Positions 1-5,111 of a stretch of 6,124 nt of DNA are shown piece after piece; the first letter of the stretch is position 1; each line of letters opens with the position of its first letter. Source of the DNA: Gammaproteobacteria bacterium (GTDB taxonomy: Bacteria > Pseudomonadota > Gammaproteobacteria > Pseudomonadales > Pseudohongiellaceae). Below the pieces are notes generated by a model that worked only from the letters and a program-made list of their open reading frames with translations, was not told the origin of the DNA and searched no databases. The translations under genes were made by a program, and so were the position numbers. The stretch is taken from NCBI GenBank assembly GCA_002684935.1, contig NYWC01000046.1:7632-13755 (forward strand), read 5' to 3'.

Positions 1-30
1 ACTCTGACCCCTTTTTTCCATCCCTCTTTT
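1..30. other. Left-edge tail downstream of the propeller gene
   Basis: The first 30 bases hold no gene. On the minus strand they read an A-rich/G-rich tail containing GGGGTCAGAGT (complement of 1-11). No terminator hairpin is visible, though one could lie outside the window. The GGGGTCAG core recurs at 2126-2136, with one extra G, in the opposite orientation (see findings). Confidence 0.3.
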
Positions 31-1260
31 TTACTTTACGCTCACCCGTGCTACACGTACCTGGGGTGAGTCACTGAGATCCGTCCAGGAGACGTAGACC
101 GATTCTCCGACACTTTCAATAATGGGGAAGCCGCTGCGTCGCGATGCGCTGGTGTTTGCTACTTCGACTTGCTGCAGCAGTTCGGCTTCGCTGCTGAATA
201 CAGAAAGCATGATTTTTGCTTCTATCGACGAGGTGTCGATCCAACTCACAATAATCTTACCGGAATCGAGTAGGGCAGTGCCCACTCGTCCATTGGTTTC
301 CGGGCTAGCGACCAGCACTGGCGCCGTGAAACTTGTGCCGCTGTCAGAAGACAAGGCTAGCTGTACTTTCGGCGTGTCGTCTTTGGCGGTGAACCAGGCA
401 ACGGCGACCTGCTCATTCTTGGCTGATACAGAAGGGCCGTTGACGGGGCAGCCAGCAATTTGCCAATTGTCTTCATGCACCGGGCGTGGTTCGGCCCACT
501 GCCCATCCAGGTAGCGAGTCATGGCAATGTCCCTAATCTCTCCGGCGGATCGATCCCGGTACACGACGACGGGACCAGAAGACGTCATGGCGGAGCTGGT
601 TTGACAGCAATCACAGGCTCTTGAATCTAGTTCCCACTCGCTAAGAATTTGCCCGCTGCTGCTGAAAATACCTGCACGCAGCGTCATTTCTCCGTATTCG
701 TCGCCGTTCTTAGTATTGCGCCCATCCAGCCAGGTAATCAGGGTACTACCGTCCTTAAGGGGAAGCATGGAAACAAAACCATGTTCGGCGCTGACGCCGT
801 CGCTGTGGATGACCCGTGGCTCACTCCAGTCCTGATTTTGCACATCGGAAAAACTTGCCTCGATATTGTAGTCGTAGGTGCCTTCGGCGCTCATGCGCAG
901 CCAGTGCGCTGCCATGTTGTCGCCGTTTACGGACAACGTGGGGAAATCTGCCCAGTTTACGAACCAGTCAGAACCTGAACTGATCAATTCAGGGCGGCTC
1001 CAGCCCGATTCAGTCAGCTTTGAATATAAAAGACGTGCCAGGTCCCCTTCTTCGCTTACCCAGGAGAGATAGATTTGTCCTGAGGTGTCGCTGACCACGC
1101 GGGACAGGTGGCTGTTTACCGGGGCTGGTGAATCCAGCAATTCAACAGAGATACCTACAGATTGTCCGGAAGCTGTGGCCGCAGTTCCTGTGATGAGAAT
1201 AGCCAGAGCGCAGGCGGCCAGCGATCTGACGTAAGCAGAACTGAAATTGGAAAAAAGCAT
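31..1260 (-). CDS. Secreted BNR/sialidase-like beta-propeller protein with CDCC cysteine cluster
   Basis: Complete 409-residue protein. An N-terminal signal peptide is visible (hydrophobic run around residues 13-30, ATA|S signal peptidase I site near residue 30), so it is exported, probably to the periplasm. The rest is a series of beta-strand repeats. One good Asp-box (SxDxGxSF, residues 304-311) and degenerate relatives (SGWSRP near 85-90, DWSEP near 144-148, QWAEPRP near 254-260) indicate a six-bladed sialidase-type propeller. I cannot identify the arginine triad and nucleophile of a true GH33 sialidase, so sialic acid cleavage is doubtful. The standout is C216-D-C218-C219-Q, followed by G270-C271-P. 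I recall the same pattern in other 'exo-alpha-sialidase' annotations from aquatic bacteria, but its role is unknown to me. It suggests metal binding or a disulfide. The start lies 5 bases after the stop of the TlpA-like gene, and a GAGAGG at 1274-1279 is a weak, distant ribosome site. Fold confidence is high; activity is unknown. Confidence 0.85.
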   Translation of the reverse strand: MLFSNFSSAYVRSLAACALAILITGTAATASGQSVGISVELLDSPAPVNSHLSRVVSDTSGQIYLSWVSEEGDLARLLYSKLTESGWSRPELISSGSDWFVNWADFPTLSVNGDNMAAHWLRMSAEGTYDYNIEASFSDVQNQDWSEPRVIHSDGVSAEHGFVSMLPLKDGSTLITWLDGRNTKNGDEYGEMTLRAGIFSSSGQILSEWELDSRACDCCQTSSAMTSSGPVVVYRDRSAGEIRDIAMTRYLDGQWAEPRPVHEDNWQIAGCPVNGPSVSAKNEQVAVAWFTAKDDTPKVQLALSSDSGTSFTAPVLVASPETNGRVGTALLDSGKIIVSWIDTSSIEAKIMLSVFSSEAELLQQVEVANTSASRRSGFPIIESVGESVYVSWTDLSDSPQVRVARVSVK

Positions 1261-1265
1261 CAGGG

Positions 1266-1730
1266 TTATTGTGCCTCTCGTCTTAAAACATCTGTGTTAA
1301 TCGCCAGGCCGAGTTCCTCTAACTTGGTAAGAATATCCTCTCTCTCCTGCATGCCTATGAGTTTGGCTGCCACCTCGCCGTCAGGCTTGAGGATATAGGT
1401 GGTTGGCATGACATCAGGTGCGCGTAATGCGAGGGAAGCGGACTCTTCGAGTGTCAGGGTGCGAAACTTGATCCCCATCTCTTCGGCAATATCCAGCGTG
1501 ACATCCCGTGGGTCTTCATCGAAATTGATGCCTACGACTCTGACGTTAGCGGATTCCAATTCCTGGGCCAGGGCATTGAACATGGGAATCTCGATACGGC
1601 AGGGTGCACACCACTCGGACCAGTAGTTCACTATCTGCCAGTCTCCTTCCTCTGCATTATTGGGGACTAATGTGGCCAGTAAGACAGTTGCTACGATAAG
1701 GCTGCGAAATCTTGAAAACGAATTATTCAT
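1266..1730 (-). CDS. Exported TlpA-like thioredoxin-fold protein, minimal form
   Basis: Thiol-disulfide protein of about 154 residues with the active site W40-C41-A-P-C44 and the cis-proline motif M108-P109-T110-T111 of the thioredoxin/TlpA/ResA class. The segment VRVVGINFDED (63-73) matches the family beta-alpha-beta core, and TTYILKPDGEV (110-120) the late strands. A hydrophobic N-terminus (about 10-22) ending NNA|E looks like a cleavable signal peptide, so it should act in the periplasm. I chose the ATG at 1728-1730. The frame stays open to a GTG at 1787, but that start has no Shine-Dalgarno, would bury the signal peptide 19 residues in, and lies upstream of a TATAAT. Strand beta-WQIVNYW begins almost at the predicted cleavage point, so the mature protein lacks the N-terminal segment usual in TlpA/ResA. 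It is the first gene of a tight pair with the CDCC propeller gene, which may be its substrate. Disulfide reductase, oxidase or metal-transfer roles are all possible. Confidence 0.88.
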   Translation of the reverse strand: MNNSFSRFRSLIVATVLLATLVPNNAEEGDWQIVNYWSEWCAPCRIEIPMFNALAQELESANVRVVGINFDEDPRDVTLDIAEEMGIKFRTLTLEESASLALRAPDVMPTTYILKPDGEVAAKLIGMQEREDILTKLEELGLAINTDVLRREAQ

Positions 1731-1772
1731 TTGTGAGTGTGTGACCAAACTCCAGGGGAGTATATATAGCAG

Positions 1773-1778
1773 ATTATA
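1773..1778 (-). promoter_or_regulatory. Candidate -10 box for the TlpA-like/propeller pair
   Basis: The minus strand reads a perfect TATAAT here, in the gap between the small membrane protein gene and the TlpA-like gene. Transcription from it would start near 1766 and give a leader of about 36 nt to the ATG at 1730. It would exclude the alternative GTG at 1787, which lies upstream. No good -35 box is seen at 16-18 bp. A second TATAAT lies at 1795-1800 with a poor TTGCGC 19 bp upstream. The gap is AT-rich, so chance matches are possible. Confidence 0.3.
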
Positions 1779-1814
1779 AGCGAGCACTGTAAGGATTATA
1801 GATGGAAGTCTGAG

Positions 1815-2084
1815 TTATCGCGCAACCAGTTTCGCCACCTCGTTATCGTCAAGTGACTCTTGTGCCATCAGTGCATCGGCTATTCTGTCAAGCCCGTCGG
1901 CACTCCTGGAATCAAACAGCGTGATCAGACTGAAAAACATCAGGCTCAAAATGAAGGTATCCAGCGGGCCGAGACGCGGTATGGCATTCTGCGATGCCTT
2001 ATCGTTGGGCGAGCCCGGTTGGCCGATGTCACTGCCTTTGATGATATCCGCAGACGGTTCAGGTTTTGAGTTGGAGTTGCCCAT
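1815..2084 (-). CDS. Small single-pass membrane protein, unknown function
   Basis: 89-residue protein that I do not recognise. The start is well supported: an ATG at 2082-2084 preceded by a GGAGG (complement of 2091-2095) at good spacing. Residues 1-40 are polar and rich in Ser, Asn, Pro, Gly, Asp and Lys, and look disordered. Residues 41-57 (LDTFILSLMFFSLITLF) form one hydrophobic segment able to span or insert in the membrane. Residues 58-89 are an acidic/basic amphipathic tail (DGLDRIADALMAQ...NEVAKLVAR), probably helical. There is no cleavable signal peptide and no cysteine. It lies 84 bases upstream of the TlpA-like gene on the same strand with no terminator visible between, so it could lead that operon. 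A TATAAT in the gap could equally give the downstream pair its own promoter. Orientation in the membrane cannot be settled from charges. Confidence 0.7.
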   Translation of the reverse strand: MGNSNSKPEPSADIIKGSDIGQPGSPNDKASQNAIPRLGPLDTFILSLMFFSLITLFDSRSADGLDRIADALMAQESLDDNEVAKLVAR

Positions 2085-2142
2085 GAGATGCCTCCATTTG
2101 CCTTTCAGCAGGGGTGGGCAGAATAAAGGGGGTCAGTGCAAA

Positions 2143-2158
2143 AATACAGTACTGTATT
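2143..2158. promoter_or_regulatory. Perfect 16-bp palindrome, likely operator
   Basis: AATACAGTACTGTATT is perfectly self-complementary, centred between 2150 and 2151, about 60-75 bases upstream of the start of the small membrane protein gene. The half-site ACTGTATT contains the CTGTAT seen in LexA half-sites, but the order and spacing are reversed from a LexA box (CTG-N10-CAG). I therefore do not call it an SOS box. It most likely binds a dimeric regulator; which one is unknown. Confidence 0.5.
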
Positions 2159-2270
2159 CCTGGTCTGGAGACTAGTTTTAAGTCATCTCCAAGCGCGTCA
2201 TAGTGTTGCTGTGCTGTCAGCTATAAAAAATAGACCGCTATGGTTTTATTCGCCGGTTACGCCAGGGCAC

Positions 2271-2289
2271 CTATTACAATTTGTAATAG
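2271..2289. promoter_or_regulatory. 19-bp palindrome with 9-bp arms, likely operator of the receptor gene
   Basis: CTATTACAATTTGTAATAG consists of two perfectly complementary 9-base arms around one central T. It ends 22 bases before a TATAAA (2312-2317) and 158 bases before the receptor start, a typical place for an operator or activator site. The TTACAA/TTGTAA half-sites are of a kind seen for MarR- or TetR-type dimers, but the regulator cannot be named. It is not followed by a T-run, so it is not a terminator. Confidence 0.55.
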
Positions 2290-2311
2290 TTTTGCGCACT
2301 CTGACTCTAGG

Positions 2312-2336
2312 TATAAACCAAGCTTCCCCTCATAAT
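2312..2336 (+). promoter_or_regulatory. Candidate -10 boxes for the TonB-dependent receptor
   Basis: Two -10-like hexamers lie downstream of the 19-bp palindrome: TATAAA at 2312-2317 and CATAAT at 2331-2336, each matching five of six consensus bases. Neither has a good -35 box at 16-18 bp; TTGCGC at 2292-2297 is only 14 bp before the first. A weak -35, as in an activated promoter, would fit the nearby palindrome. A later TTGACC (2351-2356) has no good -10. Confidence 0.25.
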
Positions 2337-2380
2337 CTGCGCTGCATAAATTGACCTGCAGATGGTTGGCGAAATTCTGT

Positions 2381-2417
2381 TTGCTGTGAGCAATTCCTGC
2401 TCCATGCTTTGGCATGG
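2381..2417 (+). promoter_or_regulatory. Two small inverted repeats in the receptor leader
   Basis: TTGCT-GTG-AGCAA at 2381-2393 and CCATGC-TTTG-GCATGG at 2402-2417 are perfect inverted repeats separated by 8 bases. In RNA both would form short hairpins, the second with 6 bp and a four-base loop ending 30 bases before the receptor ATG. They may be DNA-binding sites or leader structures that tune translation. They are short enough that chance is possible. Confidence 0.35.
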
Positions 2418-2447
2418 TTCTCGTAAGCTCAGTGGAGTCTGAAGTAA

Positions 2448-4613
2448 ATGAAAGTACCGTTTTTACCTTGCAAGATAGTCTTGGCCATGGGACTCAGTGC
2501 CGTGCTGTTTGCCTCCATGAGCCCGCTAGCCAGCGCGCAAGATCAGCCTACCACTGACGAAAACTCTACCGTCACCTACCCGGCCAGCTTCTTCGAGCAA
2601 TATCAGCCTTACTCGGTGAACGATATGTTAATCCGTATTCCCGGGATAAACCTGGCGCTGGGCGGGGGCGGCCCGGGCAACTCGGGAGGCAATCGTCGTG
2701 GTTTGGGTGCTGGGGGTGATCAGGTCCTGATCAATGGAAGACGGATTGCAGGAAAAGGCAACGAGGGGAATCAGCAATTAACACGGATTCCCGCTTCGGA
2801 AGTTGAGTATATCGAGATCATTCGCGGTACCTCAGGCGATCTAGATGTACGCGGTGGGACTCAGGTTGTGAACGTCGTACTAAAGGAGGCTGAATCAAAT
2901 ACTTCCTATACCTATGAGCTCAATGTTGACCACTACCATGACGGCAAATATCAACTAGGGGGTAAGTTTTCAGCCACTGGTCAAAATGGCGGCTTCAGCT
3001 ACTTTCTCAGCGCGGAACGGGAACCGCGCTGGGAATTTCGTGATGGCTTTGAGACGAGTTATAACCTTGATGGTAGCGTGAATGAAACGATCGACCGTGA
3101 CTTTGGTGGCGATGCCTGGCCGACAGCGTTAGCAGCAAATCTTGGCTATGAATTCAATGAGCGCAACGTGGCGAACCTTAATCTTCAGTTCACAGAGAAT
3201 GATTTTCTTTCTTACGCAGATCGAATCATCACTGATTCTCGCGTTGATCCAGCATCGGTAAGGATTGAGCGGGACGAAACGCCAACTGAGGATGGAACCT
3301 GGGAAATCGGTGGCGACTATATGCATGTATTTGCAGATGGCAGTCGTTGGCGGACATTGTTTATTGTAAATGAGGCAGAGAACGATGCAGTTCGCGACCG
3401 TTTGCAAATCGATGGTAGCTCCATCACCAAGGATCTGTTTCTATCAAACTATATCCGCACTCGCGAGCGTATCATGCGCTCTTCCTATGTTTTCGATTTG
3501 AATGAGGCGCAATCATTAGAAGCTGGTGTGGAACGCGCACAAACTATTCTGGATACCTCGTTGCAGCTCGGATTGCTGCGCTCAGATCCGGCCGTGAACA
3601 ATGGCGGACCACGTTTCGGCAATCTTGCGCCAATTACCGACGCCAATGGCACGGTAGAGGAGATGCGCTACGAATACTTTACTATTCATAATTGGCAGCT
3701 GAACGATCGCATGAGCCTGGAAACTACATTTCTGTTTGAAGACAGCAGGATTTCCCAAGAAGGTGATGTGTCGAAATCACGGGACTTTACATTTTTTCGA
3801 CCCAAGCTCGATTACCGTTTTGATATCACGCCTTCGATTCAGTTTCGGGCCACCGCAGAAAAAGAAGTGATACAACTCAGCTTCTCAGACTTCACCGCCA
3901 GTATCGATGGCAGTGATGATGAGCAAAACGCATTTGAAGGAAATTCGGATTTGCGCCAGACCCAGGCCTGGCGTTACCAGGCCAATCTTGAATACCGTCT
4001 GCCAAACGATGCTGGTGTTCTCAGCGGCAATTTTTTCCTTAATGATTTTGATGATCTTATTGATAATGTAGATATTTCCACTGGCGATCAAGTCCTCGGT
4101 GCCCGTGGCAATATTGGTAGCGGTCGGCAATATGGGGTTAACCTCAATAGCAGCATCAGACTGCTGATGTTCAACCAGCCTGACATGTTGTTCACTGCCG
4201 GTCTCAGGCTTGAAGAGCCTTCCCTAACCGATCCGATCCTTAACATTGAGCGGGAGCGTTCTATGCGTGGCGGCGGCAGTAACTACAGTTTTGGGTTTCG
4301 GCATGACATTCCAACTCGCAATAATATGAATTGGGGATTCAACTATCGCCGCGAGTTCTATAATGAATTCAGGGTCTGGGATGTGGATAAGATTGAACGA
4401 TATCTCAAAGTTGGATCAATCTTTAGCTGGGTCGAGGTCCAGGCCTGGGGCGACCTGGTTTATCGCTTCGAAGCACGGGATTCGCGTGATCGCTGCCGTG
4501 TCCGTACGCGCTACATAAACGGCAACATAGCCACCGGAAATATCGATGAGATTGAGGATTCCTGCTCTGACGCTGGGCCGGTACTGGCGATAAAAATCCG
4601 TGGCACGTTCTAG
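2448..4613 (+). CDS. TonB-dependent outer-membrane receptor, unknown substrate
   Basis: Complete 721-residue receptor that would use TonB-ExbBD energy to import a ligand across the outer membrane. The signal peptide is residues 1-30 (ASA|Q cleavage). STVTYPA (40-46) is a plausible TonB box. The plug runs about 48-147 with canonical landmarks: VNDMLIRIPGI (57-67), RGLGAGGDQVLINGRRI (84-100) and RIPASEVEYIEIIRG (113-127). The remainder, about 570 residues, is aromatic-rich alternating beta sequence of a 22-strand barrel and ends IRGTF with the C-terminal Phe used in outer-membrane assembly. Oddities are a glycine-rich insert in the plug (72-90) and a lone cysteine pair (C683, C706) in the last extracellular loop region. 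Start ATG 2448 has GGAG at 2434-2437. The gene stands alone, with no transport, protease or sensor partner next to it, so the ligand cannot be inferred. The length is typical of the family. Confidence 0.95.
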   Translation: MKVPFLPCKIVLAMGLSAVLFASMSPLASAQDQPTTDENSTVTYPASFFEQYQPYSVNDMLIRIPGINLALGGGGPGNSGGNRRGLGAGGDQVLINGRRIAGKGNEGNQQLTRIPASEVEYIEIIRGTSGDLDVRGGTQVVNVVLKEAESNTSYTYELNVDHYHDGKYQLGGKFSATGQNGGFSYFLSAEREPRWEFRDGFETSYNLDGSVNETIDRDFGGDAWPTALAANLGYEFNERNVANLNLQFTENDFLSYADRIITDSRVDPASVRIERDETPTEDGTWEIGGDYMHVFADGSRWRTLFIVNEAENDAVRDRLQIDGSSITKDLFLSNYIRTRERIMRSSYVFDLNEAQSLEAGVERAQTILDTSLQLGLLRSDPAVNNGGPRFGNLAPITDANGTVEEMRYEYFTIHNWQLNDRMSLETTFLFEDSRISQEGDVSKSRDFTFFRPKLDYRFDITPSIQFRATAEKEVIQLSFSDFTASIDGSDDEQNAFEGNSDLRQTQAWRYQANLEYRLPNDAGVLSGNFFLNDFDDLIDNVDISTGDQVLGARGNIGSGRQYGVNLNSSIRLLMFNQPDMLFTAGLRLEEPSLTDPILNIERERSMRGGGSNYSFGFRHDIPTRNNMNWGFNYRREFYNEFRVWDVDKIERYLKVGSIFSWVEVQAWGDLVYRFEARDSRDRCRVRTRYINGNIATGNIDEIEDSCSDAGPVLAIKIRGTF

Positions 4614-4628
4614 TTAGCCCAGCTAGCT
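4612..4628 (+). terminator. Weak hairpin at the receptor stop codon
   Basis: A 7-bp stem (AGTTAGC / GCTAGCT, one G-U pair) with a three-base CCA loop begins inside the TAG stop codon. The following bases (TGTCACACTG) are not a U-run, so intrinsic termination would be poor. It may protect the 3' end or assist termination. A second inverted repeat, CACCAT/ATGGTG at 4656-4679, also lacks a T-run. Termination here is probably Rho-dependent. Confidence 0.22.
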
Positions 4629-4757
4629 TGTCACACTGTCCGGTTGAAGGACCCGCACCATTCTCCGGCACATATGGTGGTAACTGCCTCCTGTGCCTGC
4701 TAGGTCTGGGTGCTATGGTGGCAGGGGGAACTATTACTCTCTATTCATACGGTTCCG

Positions 4758-4766
4758 TGTTATAGT
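4758..4766 (+). promoter_or_regulatory. Extended -10 promoter, probably for the RhlE-type helicase
   Basis: TGT followed by TATAGT (4761-4766) fits the extended -10 form TGnTATAAT, which needs little -35 sequence; none is visible at the proper distance. Transcription would start near 4773, just before the inverted repeat at 4776-4798, and give a leader of roughly 340 nt before the helicase ATG. No better promoter is seen closer to the gene, although the AT-rich 5085-5100 could hide one. Confidence 0.4.
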
Positions 4767-4772
4767 AGTAAC

Positions 4773-5111
4773 TTAGCTGTACAACTAATTTGTACAGCGC
4801 GTGCACTTTCTTTAGCTCAGCTCCTTTAGCTTCAGGTCATCAGGGCACTTAACGTTCAGAGCGCGATACGCTTAGACGATCCTGATCCAGCCTGCACTTC
4901 TGCTGTCGCAACCGTCCGCAACCAAACGACGACGGTGCCACTCCGAACTTTTCTATCGATTGCACACTCGTGCATCCAGACTGTCCCGCTCACGCATTCA
5001 GTCCTGCATCAAATTTTGGTCTTTGACTATCGCTGCCTGGGCCTATTGCCGCGAGGCCGTTAGCTTATGGCCAGCGAATTTACGTTTTACTTTATTATAT
5101 TTGAGAATTTT
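4773..5111 (+). other. Long untranslated leader of the helicase gene (predicted)
   Basis: There is no credible gene in this stretch. If the promoter at 4758-4766 is used, it is a leader of about 340 nt. Visible local structure includes the 5' hairpin (4776-4798) and a direct repeat CTTTAGCT at 4810-4817 and 4824-4831. It also includes a stem ACCGTC/GACGGT (4911-4936, extendable by two pairs across a bulged A) and a TGCAC-ACTC-GTGCA hairpin (4961-4974). The last 40 bases before the ATG are AT-rich and probably unstructured. Long structured leaders are known for cold-induced mRNAs such as cspA and deaD in E. coli; similar control here is inference. Confidence 0.35.
4776..4798. promoter_or_regulatory. 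9-bp-arm inverted repeat at the predicted transcription start
   Basis: Arms GCTGTACAA and TTGTACAGC are perfectly complementary and separated by CTAAT. As DNA it would be an operator placed on the start site, suited to a repressor. As RNA it would be a stable hairpin at the extreme 5' end of the helicase leader, a kind of structure that protects mRNA from 5'-end-dependent decay. The core TGTACA is itself palindromic and occurs twice, 13 bp apart. The arms share TTGTA with the 2271-2289 palindrome, but the spacing differs. Confidence 0.5.

Larger units (their letters stand above)
2085..2447. promoter_or_regulatory. Divergent intergenic regulatory region
   Basis: This 363-bp stretch separates the minus-strand block from the plus-strand receptor and holds no convincing gene. 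Short open frames here lack ribosome sites and recognisable content. It must carry the promoter of the small membrane protein gene (leftward) and of the TonB-dependent receptor (rightward). It contains two long perfect palindromes (2143-2158 and 2271-2289) and two small hairpins (2381-2393 and 2402-2417), listed separately. I see no cobalamin, TPP or FMN riboswitch signature and no recognisable Fur or CRP site. Confidence 0.6.

Noticed and set aside
122..978. Plus-strand open frames antisense to the propeller gene
   Set aside because: They overlap each other and a well-supported secreted protein on the other strand; composition is that of shadow frames.
1731..1787. N-terminal extension of the TlpA-like protein from GTG at 1787
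   Set aside because: No Shine-Dalgarno, it overlaps a TATAAT, and it would place a good signal peptide internally.
2143..2158. LexA/SOS box
   Set aside because: The CTGTAT half-sites are present but face the wrong way, and the CTG-N10-CAG spacing is absent.
2381..2393. LacI-type or CRP operator reading of TTGCTGTGAGCAA
   Set aside because: The 5-bp arms are too short, and the TGTGA-N6-TCACA pattern of CRP is absent.
4423..4671. Minus-strand open frame of 82 codons overlapping the receptor 3' end
   Set aside because: It is antisense to a clear receptor gene, has Pro/Arg/Ser-rich composition typical of a shadow frame, and shows no ribosome site.
4715..4765. Possible 16-codon leader peptide (ATG at 4715)
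   Set aside because: No ribosome site; it ends within the predicted promoter of the helicase and shows no regulatory codon run.
4614..5111. tRNA, riboswitch, CRISPR array or other known RNA in the long gap
   Set aside because: No cloverleaf or T-loop sequence, no regularly spaced repeats, and no known riboswitch core could be seen.
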